A DNA stretch of 64,000 nt from Sycobia sp. Sy_11 (GCA_018907035.1 JACCIC010000035.1:3478501-3542500); one strand, 5' to 3'. Shown: positions 28,322-42,180, counted from the stretch's first letter. Program-made: numbers and translations. Notes: generated from the sequence alone by a model not told the origin.

Positions 28322-28376
<55 letters not shown>

Positions 28377-28744
28377 TGCGAAACAATGTCGTCGTTTACG
28401 CGGTGGAACGCGGGAGAAGGTTTGCGTCTAAACGGTAATAAAAAAAGCACGCCTGTGTGAGTGACGAACGCATGTGTGTATATATATATATATATATATA
28501 TGCATGCGTACGCGTATGTAGCCTCGTTGCGGTATACGAGACCAGAAGAGAAAGAGATGACACGCGCGCACGCGACGGGATCTCTGTCGAATGTGACGCG
28601 TTGCGCGCGCGTGGAAAGTGCCGTTTCTCTTTCTCTCGCGCGCTTATCAAAACTGTATCGCGGGCTCGTTACGCGCGGCTCGCGTAAAGCACGACGCAGC
28701 GCCGCACGCCCCGCCATTTCCATAAGGGGCAGGGTCTACGACGT

Positions 28745-28763
28745 ACGATCGAATTTCGATCGT
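28745..28763. repeat. Perfect 19-bp palindrome
   Basis: Arms ACGATCGAA and TTCGATCGT flank a single T. It lies in unique CpG-rich sequence and could be a dimeric protein-binding site or chance. Confidence 0.85.
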
Positions 28764-29301
28764 TGAAACGCCGCGAGAGATTCGCGACGATGCGAGCGAT
28801 ACGGCCGTTAATGAAGGTAGGCAGAGGTCGTTGAAAATTTCGGACAGACGAGCGGTTGGAAAGCGCATTTCGAGCACCTGTAACCGAAACCCGCATATGC
28901 GGCCGGCCTGTGTCTGTGATTTTTTATTTGTACGTCTCGTGAAAATGCGAGATATCGTTGGAATTGAACCTTGGAATCATAATAAAGAATCTGTTCGGTT
29001 GTAATTATTAATAAGTAAATTTTATCAATACGTAATTCAATGTTCGGTCGCTGAAACTTTTTAGGCACATACGTATTAATTGAGTATTAGTTCAGATAAT
29101 ATTCAGTGTGTTACCGATCAGTTGCCTTTCACGACGATACGGCATTACGGAAAAATAAACGTAAAAATTCTGCATCACATCCGATTTTTCACAGCCGACG
29201 TATAAGATATACATAAAACAAGTTTAGAATTCATCAAAATCTCCGAACGTTCCTCTTTCTACTGCTTTTATTTCTCTCCGCCTATGAATATATATTCCTT
29301 C

Positions 29302-29349
<48 letters not shown>

Positions 29350-29429
29350 GAGAGCAATTAACTTTTACTTTTATTAAGTGAAAATATAATAACTTGGGCA
29401 TAGATATATATATATATATATGTACAGAT

Positions 29430-29560
29430 ACTACTTGGCCGTAAAAGCGCGGCATTTGTTAATCTCCCTGACTGGGGCGTCTAACTTTCTTTAAACGAGC
29501 AATTAAATGCTAATGCGCGGATGTTTATACTGTTTGAATTTTCTCCGTGTTGAACAAATA
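29430..29560. promoter_or_regulatory. Small candidate regulatory island between (TA)n tracts
   Basis: A complex 130-base island with GAGCAATTAAATGCTAATGCG and similar homeodomain-type words is bracketed by (TA)n tracts at 29403-29420 and 29580-29621. Inference from motif content only. Confidence 0.2.
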
Positions 29561-29578
29561 AAGTACCCAGATATACGC

Positions 29579-29623
<45 letters not shown>

Positions 29624-29768
29624 AATATGCGAATGTGATATTAGCGCGAGAAAATCAAATTGGCACCCTATCATCGAATCGAAATTTATTATTTCAACCA
29701 GCGGAATAATATGTGAACATTGACGGTTTCGCTACCGGCTGCCAAGGTACATATACTCTCGATTTGCC

Positions 29769-29829
<61 letters not shown>

Positions 29830-29918
29830 ATATAGATATAGAAAAAAGAGGCGCCTACATCGGTTTAATCTCGATCGAATTGCCTCGGTCACTTCCCGTT
29901 AAAAGCTCTGCATAACGA

Positions 29919-29974
<56 letters not shown>

Positions 29975-30320
29975 CATATATACATATACATATCTATATA
30001 AAAGCGAGCTCCGCCTATATGCGACTGTATTTGGTCCGAGGATCGTAGGAATTTCCGCTTGGTAGCGGTGCTCGCGCGCTACCGCTTGCCGCCCGATCGC
30101 ACCCACAGATATTATAAACCAAAGAGTCAGAAAGAGAAACATCTTGGAACGAAGGAATATATAAACAAAGGCGAATCGCGCAACAAAACGGTCCGTAAAT
30201 CTGTCAGTGAAAATCCGATTGAACTATATATATATATATAAAGGTTTTTAAACGAGTTTTCAGATCACTGAATGTATAGCGATGCTTTTAAGTGAAAGTT
30301 TTTTTATGAATATTTGTCGT

Positions 30321-30355
<35 letters not shown>

Positions 30356-30419
30356 TTCTATTAATAAATTTAAAGTAAAATATAAAAAAAAAATATTTTA
30401 AGCTTTTAACTAAGAAGTC

Positions 30420-31040
30420 TTGAATATTGTGCTAAACAAACCATCGCTTCCAATAACATAGGCAAAAATATGTACTTATTGACTGAATATGCTGAACTCA
30501 AGTATAATCCGATATCCTTCTCCGAGAATGTCGGTGTCAACAACTTGTAAAATTTGATTACATACACGCTGTTAAAAAAAAAAAAAAGAAAAGAAAAAAA
30601 AAAGATAAAAAATGGCACGCAAGCGCTCGCATTGAACGCATTTTTATAGCGCCGCGTGTAATGCACGCGAGTTATATACTATTAACGGTATACGGTAAAA
30701 TTATATAATCTATAGAAGTGAGTGTACTTTCAAATTACACGCTTCGCGAAACAGGTGTCGTTCTCACAACGGCAGCGACAACGACAAAAAAAAAGCACGA
30801 TCGCTTGTTTTTCTTTCGCTTCTTTTTTCTTTAAAACAATTTGTAAATCCAAAGTGATTAAGTGAACCGTATGCACTTGCAAAAGTCGTATAACGTCCGC
30901 CTTAACGCGTAATAAATATCGACGCGAGCTGGGCCGATTCATCATATAATGGTATATAATGAAATTAAAGCTCGTATCGAGCGTCGGCATGTATCTGAGA
31001 GAAGCACTTAACAATAGCCGCGGCTTTGTCGCGCGAATAC

Positions 31041-31097
<57 letters not shown>

Positions 31098-31707
31098 TAC
31101 TTTAGTCGCGCGGAAAGTTCAATTTCATTTAAGCGAAACAACCGTATTATTTCGCTATCCGTTACGTGATCGCGAGCGCATTCGCCTCTGCAGATAATGC
31201 ATACCAAGCTGGATTTCCCTTAAGCCCGCAATCAATTAGCCGGGTCCCCATTCGTTTTGGGATAATACTTCATTGACTTCGCCGCCCGTGCGCACGATAA
31301 TAAATTAACACCTACATATGCGCGATTGCCCACACGAGCGATCTGCACACCTGTGTATATATATATATATATATATACACACACCCCTCTCTTCTCTTTC
31401 TTGGATATTTTCTCTCCCGCCCCCCCCCTTCCGCCGCGCCGCATCGCGCATCCCATCTTCATCTACGGCGCTGTATCTTATGCTGCGCCTTAAATAAATT
31501 TTTTTGCCGCGTTCTCAATACTTGCGCACTGAGTCCTCCGTGTATATACGATGGGAAAGAGCGCCGCCCGCCCGCGCGCGCGCGCGCGCACGAGCATTAA
31601 AATCCATCCTGTTCTCGCGCCTAATGTACGTCGAGAGGCGAAATAGAAATCGATCGCCGTGCGATTATCGGGCGAGAAACGATCGATGGCTCAAGCTTTA
31701 GAATGTC

Positions 31708-31751
<44 letters not shown>

Positions 31752-32102
31752 TGTATGTATGAATGTATGCATACATAGGCGAAGGAACGAAACTTTACGA
31801 CCTCGGCCGGTTCGCCATTCGTTTAGTTACGTAAGGACGATAATGGGGCAGCGATTTGGAGAATACAAAACGTTACATATTTAAAAGTGAGACGGGGCGA
31901 AGGGGGTGAGGTAGGGGGAGGGGGAGGGGGAGAGGGAACACCAAGAATTTCTGCGTCTGCGAAAGCTCGCGCGCGCGCGCGCTCACGCGGGCGTTCCCAC
32001 TGCCGATTTTCCGACTGCGATCCGAGCGATTATTACCAGCCCGTGCACAGTCGCGCGCAACTGCGGCCTGCTCGCGTTCACTATCGCCCCGGCGCGCGCG
32101 CG

Positions 32103-32142
<40 letters not shown>

Positions 32143-32193
32143 CGCTCTGTGCGCCGATGGCTCGCTGCCGCTTCCTTATGGAGCTTTTTTGCT

Positions 32194-32264
<71 letters not shown>

Positions 32265-32290
32265 TTCGAAAAAAGTTTCATTGAATTCGT
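30420..32290. other. Non-coding mixed segment
   Basis: A-rich run near 30573-30605, (TA)n at 31045-31092, 31355-31378, 31711-31748 and 32197-32262, (CG)n at 31574-31590 and 31967-31985, and (CT)n at 32107-32140. No gene is recognised. Confidence 0.65.
32197..32262. repeat. Long (TA)n tract
   Basis: About 33 uninterrupted TA units immediately after GC-rich sequence; one of the longest of its class here. Confidence 0.95.
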
Positions 32291-33209
32291 ATAATGATCG
32301 TTATAAGGTCAGCTTTTAACACTGTCGACGTGCAGATTGGTGAGGATCGTTTTGTGAAAAACATTTTATGGCCGTAGCAGTGTAGAATTAACTGCTGATA
32401 GAGAAAATAAATCTTCTGTAATTGTGGGATTTTTATAATTCTATTATAGATTTAAAATTAAAATAAACGACACGGCAGAAGGCTGAAAATTTATTACCAG
32501 TGATAATTATTACATTACCTCCGGATTTTTTTTTATAAACATTATATACGTAAAAAACATAGAGTATACAATAAAAACTCCATGTAATTACTCGTCGATA
32601 TATATGTTTCTTTGCATTAACAAACGAATTTTCTAGACTGTGAAAGAGAGGGCGCAGCCAGATTTGCGCATTATATCGGCAATTGAATAGACGATCGATC
32701 TTCTATATAGGCTTTTCTTCCACGTACACAAGACATGCGTAGAGAGAGGGTAAAAGAAGGAAAGAAAGAGAGAGAGAAAGTATACCCACCGGATTCGATT
32801 CGCACCGCATCTTATTTTCCATTACTTCAGACCTTAATAAAGACATTGATCAGTTCCCAAGTGTACACACACGCACACACGCACACGCACACACACACAC
32901 ACCCTCTAAAAACAGCCTCCCGTTCGACGCGCCGCGCAAAAGAAACATAAAGAGTCACGGAAGAACGAGAGGAAACGGAGGAGTGTGTTGCAGATCGCCG
33001 TCCCGAAAGAAAAAGGGTCGGGAGGACGGCGCGACCGCGAGGAGGTCGATAAAAACTCCCACGCGGACTTATGTGCGTGCACGTGCGCTAATACAACGGT
33101 CCCAGTTTGAACGAACGAACAACGTGGTCATAATCTTTTCTGTACATTTGTACATGTGTATGTGTACACGCGAGGATGGACCTTATTCCTATTTATTCCT
33201 TTACCCGAC

Positions 33210-33268
<59 letters not shown>

Positions 33269-35173
33269 CCTTTCTCGCGCTGCGGCAAATCCGGAGACTT
33301 GCAGGAATTTAAATCGGCGCGTGTACGCCTTTGCGAGGACGACGCGTCACGTGTTTATGTACTTATACTCTTTTGCCGAGCCTATATATATATATATAGA
33401 TACACACTTATATACACATAAAATTCTCTAGAGACCGCTCTTGCGTATACGCGCGGCCGGGGATACATCGCCGGTCGGTCGCGAATTCACTTGCGCCGGC
33501 GAGCGTTGCAAGGCCGCGAGACGCGGCTTTTCGGGACGCGATGCTGCGCGGCGCGCGGCGCGCGGTCGCGAAGGTGAAGGGCGAGGACAAAGAAAGCCGT
33601 GGAGCGGCGCGCGCTCGCGTCGTACCGGCACGTCTTACTTTCGACTTGAATTAATGACGAATTCGGCTGAATTGTTCGTGTCCGGGCAAAAAGTATGTTA
33701 AAATCTTCCCTTCCCGCCCCGGCTCCCCCACCCCCCCCCCCGCCCGTCGCCCCGCGGCGCACACCCGACTTTCTTAAATTTACGAGCGAACTTACGTTGG
33801 ACCGATCGGTTTTATATATGAACATACACACAACCTCTGGTTTCGGTTTTTTGTTTTTGTACGCGTTCGCGGACTATAAATCTTTGGATGAAAACCTTGG
33901 CGAAGGCAGGTGAGAGGGGGGGGGAGGCGGGAGACGATGGCTCTGTCCCCTCGCAGACCTCGAGGACTCATCGGGAGGATCCGAGATTTCGAATTCGAAT
34001 GAAAAAGCAAAAATTTTTCCAGATATATATATATAGAACGGGCAAGTAGCGTGACGCGTGTTTCCTGACCTGATTGTCCGGGAGAGGTGCCACGGAGCGA
34101 GGGAGCGAGTAAGAAAAAAGCTGTTTAAAAGGCCAAATCGAAAGATTGAGCAAAAAGCCGACTCTGCCTATATATATATATACACACACCTGTTTATTAA
34201 GACCCGACGGCAAAGCGACTGGGCAGCCGTGGCCGATGGCGGAGGGGAGGGGGGCTCCGCTCTGTAGTCCTTGCATTCTGGCGCGAACGGTTCCGCTATA
34301 GCCAAATTTCTTTTACACGTTACGCCCGATCGAGCGCGGAGAGGATCTCCTCTCGCGCTTGCCGCGCTTACCGAGGTCTTACTTTGCTCTCGCGTATATA
34401 TATATATAAATGACTCGGCCGTTTCTTCGACGACAATAAAATGCAAAAAATTAGGCTAATTGAGGTTTCGAATTCCCCACCGCCCTCCCACCGTCCCTGT
34501 CCCTGCTTCGTTCTATCTTTCTCCCCCATCCTCTTTTAAAGTAAAAGAGCGAGAGCAAGATGGAAAGACCTTTATTCTCTACCTCGTTAATAAAAAAAAA
34601 TATCACCTTGTCTACGCGATCCGATCGATGAAAATTAATAATAACAAATGACGCGATCGTTGTGGCGAAGGGCGAGGGCGGGACGGTGAGGTGCGCGGGG
34701 AGGGCGAGGGGGGGGAGACCCGTTGATGAATTACACGAAAGATGATATATGGTCTGCTAAATGCCGATTTAATCTATGCAAATATATCGCGGATTGGATT
34801 CCGAAAATGAGTCCTTCGGAGAATGAGTGATAAATGAATAACGATTCGTACCGGCTTTTACATATTTCAGAAGCGCTCGGGCGCGAGGGGCGGAATTTTC
34901 GAAAGTCCACCTTCTTTACGTATGGTACGCGCACGGTCCTGCGAGCTTTTTTCCTCTGATTTAAAGCTTTTATACGATCTCCGCGCAGGTTAAAGTGTTT
35001 TCGCTAATTATTGGCGCCGGGGATAAATGAATCTTGTAAGATACATAAATTGGAAAATAACTGGTTGCGAGTCGGAGGCAATTTATCTCTGAAACTAATT
35101 GCCAGCGATCCCGAATCTTATATCTTATATATATGCAACTATCGTACTGAAGACAGATCTTGCCATATCTTGC

Positions 35174-35229
<56 letters not shown>

Positions 35230-36491
35230 TATTATACAGCGTATCAAATTATAATTTCTCTATTAAAGTATAACTGCAGCTGATGGTATGCGCGCAGAAC
35301 GATTTACTGGCGGCAGAAGAGAAGTAAATAAAGTTGAAGCAGCTATCAAACCGAATCAGCTTTCTAGAAACGTATTTATATATGCACGCGCTACATTCGG
35401 TGCCCACCGACTTCGCGCCCCCTCCCCCTTGGCCTCCCGCACGGCTTATTTCCACGAGCCAATTTCAGCACGGTCATATGCCGAAAATTGTTTTTTTTTT
35501 CATCCCATCCTCGGGCGAACAATGCGGTGAATTTCCCCGGCATTATACGCGCGCCGCTGTCGACGTCGGTGGGCAAAAACGCATCGGGTGGCGCGGGCAG
35601 CCGCCTCCCCTCGCCAATACGCGCATTTCCAAGTTGAGGTCGAAGCTGCCGCGTCATGCGCGCACATCCTCTTTTCCATATACGCTTCTGACACCACCGA
35701 CCGCCCCCCCCCCCGACCAGCCTTACGGCCGACAAAAGGAAAACGCGCTCTTGCTCGGAAACCGGGAGAAGAGCGGCTCGTTCCAATTGCGTGGAAAAAA
35801 GAGAAACTGCGGTTCAAAGGCCCGAGTGGATGGCGGGTGCATTAAATTCGAGCGAGAGACAGAGAGACAGAGAGAGAGAGAGAGAGAGAAATAAGGGGAC
35901 GGGATTTGAAAAAAAAGAAGATGAGGAAAGAGAGGATGATTGCGTCGAAAATGAGAAACAATGATTCTCGTCACCGCGCGTGAATATTTCATGAGCGCGC
36001 CGAGATCCGAGGCTCGGTAGAACGGTAAAGAAAATCTTTGCACCACGTCGCGGCAAAAGATACAAGAGAAAGGGAGGAGGAGGGAGAGAAAGAGGTGTGC
36101 GACACCTTTTCGTGCCGCTCTGATGGTTGTGTGTGTATATATATACATGTATACATATATATGTATATATATATATATATACGTATATCCCTGAGCGCAC
36201 GAGCGCCCACGAATTAGGGCGAGGTTTCGCGCGGGGCGCACATTGTTAGGAGGACGGACGAGATCGCTCGGCCATGCTTTTCCATTCGACGCGCGCTGAG
36301 GGGGAGCCCCTTCCGTTACGAGCGGGGCGCGCGCGCGCGCGCGCGCGACTTGGAAATTTTTCATTAAAATGCCAGGCCAACTGGATTTTTAAAACGCGTG
36401 CGCGGCCCGCATGCGCGGACGGCTACGGTACCGCAGCGATACTCGTGCACGATAATGCATGCGTATTGCGCTTCGGCACATACACTCACGA

Positions 36492-36536
<45 letters not shown>

Positions 36537-36550
36537 AGATAGAAAGCCTA
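32290..36550. other. Non-coding mixed segment
   Basis: AT-rich unique DNA at 32290-32700, then (AC)n at 32865-32900, (TA)n at 33214-33266, 35179-35226 and 36137-36181, (CG)n at 36328-36350 and (AC)n at 36497-36531. GC-rich parts at 33430-33640 and 35400-35860 give Arg/Ala/Pro-rich frames without domains. An octamer ATGCAAAT is at 34776-34783 and GAAGATGAG at 35917-35925. Confidence 0.65.
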
Positions 36551-36591
36551 TTTGCGCGCGATCTTGATTTACCGTTCCGTTTTGAAAAATA

Positions 36592-36840
36592 TACAGGGTG
36601 TTCCGCTTCAACTTAGACGGAGGAATATCGTCGAAAACTGTGTGATTTGTGAGAAAAAAGAAGTCAAGATAGATGGATCGATAGACCGTTGGAGCGACTC
36701 TATTGAATTAATAGTAGTAAATAAAAGTAAATTACGTAGGTATGAGGCAAGGTTGAAGCACCATTGATATTTTAAAGTCACGTGTACAGCCATACGTACA
36801 TACCGTACATGTAAAGTTATATTACGGATCGAACACCGTA
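36592..36840. mobile_element. Possible small non-autonomous DNA transposon remnant
   Basis: The left edge TACAGGGTGTTC matches the reverse complement of the right edge GAACACCGTA except for a two-base gap. A second inverted pair, GCTTCAACTT (36605-36614) and AGGTTGAAGC (36750-36759), lies inside. ACAGGGTG-type ends are seen on several insect DNA transposons. It is about 250 bases, has no transposase and is degenerate. The family cannot be named. Confidence 0.3.
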
Positions 36841-37106
36841 TGACTTGCAAAGATACATAGGGAATGTCTGAAACAAAAATACCCTATAATGATGTCACGG
36901 TAAATCAATTTTTACGTATTTGCCACGAAATTATGCGATACATGTCGATTATCGGCATAATCCCTTAAATAGAATTTATTGAAAAGTCAAAGCTAAAGCC
37001 TACATGTGGAACAGCGCAAAATCAATTAAGTGAAATTAATCGACTTCGAGAATCCTTTTCTATTTCTGCTCGACAGATCTGTCTTTTAGAAAATCAAATG
37101 GCTCGT
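36840..37106. other. AT-rich unique sequence
   Basis: No gene, repeat or motif is recognised between the two candidate elements. Confidence 0.6.
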
Positions 37107-37543
37107 CTGAATAAAAGTGACCCAATTTTCGAACACGGGCCATAGTCCAGTCACGTGAAACAAGGGTCTTTTTTTTTAAATAGAAAGATTCTTTGTTTAA
37201 AATTTCAAATTTACACTAAAAAATACCTCTAGACAAGTATCCAATTTTTACACCAACTTTGCGACCCCGTGGAGATAACGGATTTCTTAATCGATTTTTC
37301 TTTCGATCCGACTACTTTTAAAGTCAAAGCTGCTCTCAAAGTACGTATCGTCAGGTCCAAAATAAGAAGGAGCCGAAATAAGTCTATATTGATAAAAAAA
37401 GTTGTACCTATATCTAGACGGATTATGAACCGAAAACGTTCAAATGTTCGACAAAAACAGGTTCCTATTCATAAATATAGACCTTAGCTTGAGGAGGCCT
37501 TACTAAGATCACGGACCGTAAATTGGGTCGTTTCTTCGGTCAG
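37107..37543. mobile_element. Possible old element bounded by inverted GACCCAATTT ends
   Basis: GACCCAATTT (37119-37128) and AAATTGGGTC (37520-37529) are exact inverted copies about 390 bases apart, and the outer flanks CTGA/TCAG also match. The interior is AT-rich with a 72-codon basic frame starting at a GTG (37269-37487) with no recognised domain. It may be a decayed transposon or coincidence. Confidence 0.25.
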
Positions 37544-37917
37544 CCCCTCTCATTTCCTGGATGATCGATCCCTTGTGTTTTTCTATTGTATTTTTCTTGA
37601 GACGGTCGGTTTGCGAGCGCGCGCGCGCGCGCTAAAATGGAACACTTTGCGTACGTAAATGCACCTTTTAAATCGAGCATTAACGTTAAGAAGTTGCAGT
37701 TTCACTTTGTTCAATATATCGGAATTGTCGAAGAATACAAGGCGACTTGTAAAGGTACACGCGCGCGCCGGGGTAACGCCCCGAACATCCCTCCGTCGAT
37801 ACAATATATAGACTCGTCAGCGACGATTGCAGCCGCGTCATTTTCCGATAACACATGCAGTATAACGCGCGTGTAATGGAATACGCGTCGTCGATCGGCT
37901 CGCGTAGTTGCGCGTAC

Positions 37918-37969
<52 letters not shown>

Positions 37970-38415
37970 GTGCATAAATACACGTCCGTATCTCGCTCCA
38001 TTACGTATTTCGTTTTTTTTACGACGATATAATTATACGAACATCCGCGCCAAGGTAACAGAGATATTAAATAGTCATAATTAGCCGGGGAGAAATCTGT
38101 GCGATAGTTACCGAGGATGTTTTCACATAGCGTTAAGCTTCTACTTAATGTAGCCTGTCAAATTAAAAAGCGGGAGAGAAGCATAAGAAGCAGAAGTGGA
38201 AGTGGGGGGGGGGAGGGGAATCAAGCGCTCGATCGCTGGGCCCCGCGTTTTGATACACATTTTCATTTCGACTCCGTCATCCCACATTGGCCGGATTATA
38301 AATTCAGCGGTATCATTCCCTCGAGCGAGATCTCCGCCGCCACCAGTCATCAGCCCGCACGAAAGCGGGTCAAATGTCAGCGAGGAGCTGTATTTTTCTT
38401 CTCTCTCTCTCTCTC

Positions 38416-38447
<32 letters not shown>

Positions 38448-38540
38448 ACTCTCTCGCTCGCTCTCGACGCCGCACACGCCGAATATTTAAATATTAATTG
38501 CCCGCGCGTGCCTCACTAATTTGACTATCCATTAGGTATA

Positions 38541-38597
<57 letters not shown>

Positions 38598-40320
38598 GTA
38601 TACATATATATCCACTTGCTTCCAGCTTCATCCGTATTATAAATATACCTGTTGCACGCGCTTCTTCGTAGATTGAGGCATTAAAAGTATCGGTACCATA
38701 GAAATTCCTCGCCCCACTGAACCATATTTTCGTGCCGCGGCTTGCGGCAAAACCGCGAAAAATATACCTGAGCGGCGCTGAAAACGAAAGCAAAGCGAGA
38801 CAAGACGGCGCGGCGGGGAAGGGGGGGGGTGGAGGGTTCTAAAAAGATGCCGCGTTCGAAAGCATATAAAATTTTCCGCGTTCCATATAACTATACACCT
38901 CTCTCTCTCTCTATCTTTCTCTGCCGTATATATATATACTCGAGAAAATTGCTTTGCTTGAGACGCATCGGACGCTCGCCGATCCCCCCCCCCTCCGCCG
39001 AGCTTGACGCGGAGATTCGAGGTCCGCTCTCGCGAGAATTATTACGCCGCCACCGCGGCCGCGGCTATTTTGCGATGAGGATGTGCGTATATACATATAG
39101 AAAACGGGCCGCGCCTTGATTCCGCGCCTGTCCTCGACGCTCCCCCTCCCCCCCCTCCCCCCTCCCTCACCCCGGCATCGCCATTCCAGCCGACCATATA
39201 ATATGTATACCGAGCGGAGGACTCGCGAATCGCCCGTGATGTGTGCGCGCATATGCGTGCGTACGTATACCCGAGTTCTGCATCACGCGCGTTAGCGCGG
39301 GAGTGAAATCGTATCTGTGCGCGTCTCACGGCGACAGTGGGACTTTTTTCTTAATTTTTTTTTTTTTTTTTTTTTTTTAATCGTGCGTAAACGTACAAAA
39401 AGCTCGGAGGATTTTTCCCGCTTCGTATGCACGCTTGCGATGAGCTGATTTCAATTTTTTTCTTCTTTCATTGAAGCGACGATCTATCTGTTTATACATG
39501 TATATTTGTTATTCCGATCGATTATACCGAGGCACGCGGTCTTCTTGTCTCGATACGCCGATGATCTGGTTTCTTGTGTTTTTTTTTTTTTTTTTTTTTT
39601 TTTGGTCACGTTGCCTTTTTGAGTTCTTACCTACATATAGATATACGCCTTGTGCGCAAATTGTACGGAGCGTGGAATATGCGCGAGCGATGAGGAAAAA
39701 CATCGCGAGCGGACTATTATAGTAGATCATCCGATATACAAGTTATTCGATCGAGCTATTAATCAGGCACTGTCCATATGTCCGCTTTATTATGAATTTT
39801 ATATCGCTTGTTTATGAACGAGAATTGGACGATTTTCGTATCGCGCGTGAGGTAACAATAAAATTTTGTCTGGTTTTGTTAAGTCTTTCAGGATGAAATA
39901 TTTCTAAGGGCGTTACACATAAATTACTATTGATTAATAAAAGTTACTGGTGTAAACATTGGAAGTTCATATTAACGAGTATTTCTTGTTATATACAGGT
40001 ATATGTATTATATATATATATTTTTACAAAATTACTTATCAAAAGTATCTGCTTATTTTCTCTGCGTTATGCAAATATAGATATAGACATCACGATAGTT
40101 GTTATTCGACCTTTTCAATCTCCACTATATTATATCCCTTTCTTCGTAACACATGAAAACGATTGCGTAAATTTCCAAATTTCCGGACGAAATCCGTCGG
40201 CGATTCTAAAACTCTGCGCAAACGAACCGAAAGATCATCGAGAGTTCGTTGACTCCCTTTGACTGCGGATCGTCTCGGTTGTCTCGGCCGCTGGCGAACG
40301 AAACAATCTGTTAAAATGAA
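37544..40320. other. Non-coding mixed segment
   Basis: (CG)n at 37615-37632, (TA)n at 37919-37964 and 38537-38610, (CT)n at 38399-38457, T-runs at about 39352-39378 and 39579-39603, and AT-rich unique DNA at 39720-40160 with an octamer ATGCAAAT at 40069-40076. No gene is recognised. Confidence 0.65.
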
Positions 40321-42180
40321 GAGAGACCCATAAAAAAAAAAAAAAAAAAAAACGAAGATAGAACGATAAAGGCCTCGTCGACGAGGGATCGGGATATTGG
40401 TTTGCTCGGGCGAGGAATCAAATAACCGGATTGCCTAATGTAGAGTAGGCGCAACTGACGCAAACTCCACTTCGGCCTATACATACTCTATACTAAATCC
40501 ATAATCACCCCGCTACGCGTGATTCGAGCTCGGCGGACGCCGATGCTTTTGCCCTACCCCTCCCCCCCCCCTTCCCCAGAGGGCGGACATATTACTCGAC
40601 CCACGGGAGTTTTTGAAAATGCGCGATAGTATTACTCGATCGCGAACCGCGATATAATCATAAATCGATACGAGCGCGCGCGTGCGCGCGCGCGCTCGCA
40701 ATAAAACGGCCGTAATTCGCGCGCTTTCACGTCGTCGCGATCCGGGGATCCGTGCTATCGGCAAATTTTTATTTAAGCCAATTATCAATGTAATACCGCC
40801 TTCTCGAAACTTTCGAGCGTTACCGCCAATCTCGCGGGCGCCCGCCTCTCGCCCCAATGCCCGCGCGGCGCTGCGGGGATATCGGACCCGCGGGCCCGAG
40901 GAGAGATTAATCGAGAGACGGGCCGATGCGGCGCGCGAACGAGAATTTTATGTGCGACGGCGAGGCGGTGAGACGTATCGTCCGGCGACGCTCGCCCGAC
41001 GCTGTGCATTGTTGTATACAGATCGGCATTGCTTCCGATCGGCCGGCATCGGATAAACTCGCGTGCTTTATTGGAGAAATCGGCGAAGTGCGTTCGTGTC
41101 CGCCTAAAACGACGTCGTCGTTATTTCAGCATTGCGCGATAATTCCATTTTAAGCGGGAATCAGTAATATCTTCATTCTGGCTGGTAACGAACGAGATTG
41201 AAACCGAAACGTTTCGTTGAGCCGATCTCTATTCCGATTTTTTTTGAATAGAAAAATTCTGCCTGTACTTCGGAATTCAAACGGAAATTGTTCGAGTTTT
41301 TAGGGAGAAATAATCGCGTTCGAATTTTAAAAAGACACGATTCAAGATGAAAAGTTTGGGTGGAACGCCCACAGTTAGATTTTCTTAAAGGGCTTGATTT
41401 GATCCGAAATTTTAATTGTAAGCCTTTAATTACGTCGAGGCTATCAAACTTATTTCGATATCTACACGGATAAACGACAATCAAGCTTGACAATACAAAC
41501 TTAATAATTCTGTTTTAAAAGCGCTCAGAATACGCAGATGGCTTAATTGGTCTCGGTTTCCCGAGATTCAGTATCTAATTCGAGGCACGGCCGGACTAAA
41601 GCGGCGGCGAAATACATGAATCACCTAATATTTCACGGAGCTCGCGCGCGGTACGGTGAGAGGCGCTCGCGCGACAGCCTCGAATTAACCTGAATTAGAG
41701 TCGTTTAAAGATGCGAAAAAAAAAAGTGTCAAGGAAAAAGTAATAGAGCCCACTAATGCGCGCCTCGTCGAGAGAGCATGGTGGATGAAGTGGGAGACGA
41801 AGGAAAAAAGAGGCGTAGAAGGAAGGTGGAGGTGGAGGTGGAGGAGGAAGCACGGATGACACGTTCGTTCCTCTGAAAACGTCGTTAGACCGATCCAGGC
41901 CGCGTCGACGTCGACGACGAAGACGACGGCGTGGCGGCGGTGACGGCGGCCCGGCGCATTGTTGTTCGGCTCCCGTCCCGCCGCGACACCCATTTGCACG
42001 TAAACAGGCGCGCACATTTACTTGGCGGCTATATATATATATATATATATATAAGAAAAGCCGCACGGAATATAGCCTCGCGAACCCATTGTTCCCGAGT
42101 AGCCGCGCCGCATCCTCGCCCCCGATCGGCTCGTCTTCGCCCGGTGGTTCTGCGTAGTTGATACAAACACACACACACAT
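40320..42180. other. Unique GC-rich then AT-rich DNA
   Basis: Few long microsatellites occur here: an A-run at about 40333-40350, a (CG)n run at 40671-40695, GGTGGA-type units at 41823-41845 and (TA)n at 42030-42053. 41160-41500 is AT-rich. Complex, repeat-poor sequence at 40700-41150 could be regulatory; no gene is recognised. Confidence 0.6.

Larger units (their letters stand above)
27760..30420. other. GC-rich segment then a (TA)n-dense segment
   Basis: (TTC)n at 28037-28068 and (TA)n at 28316-28372 and 28478-28500. 28500-28920 is CpG-rich and unique. From 29303 to 30241 six more (TA)n tracts occur within a kilobase. No gene is recognised; the 245-codon minus frame at 27986-28723 runs through the repeats and is rejected. 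Confidence 0.65.

Noticed and set aside
27986..28723. 245-codon minus-strand frame
   Set aside because: It runs through (TA)n, (TTC)n and CpG-rich DNA, giving Tyr-Ile and Glu/Lys runs; no conserved domain.
41521..41600. tRNA-like look (GGCTTAATTGGTCTCGG)
   Set aside because: Cannot be folded into a cloverleaf with a proper acceptor stem and T-loop.
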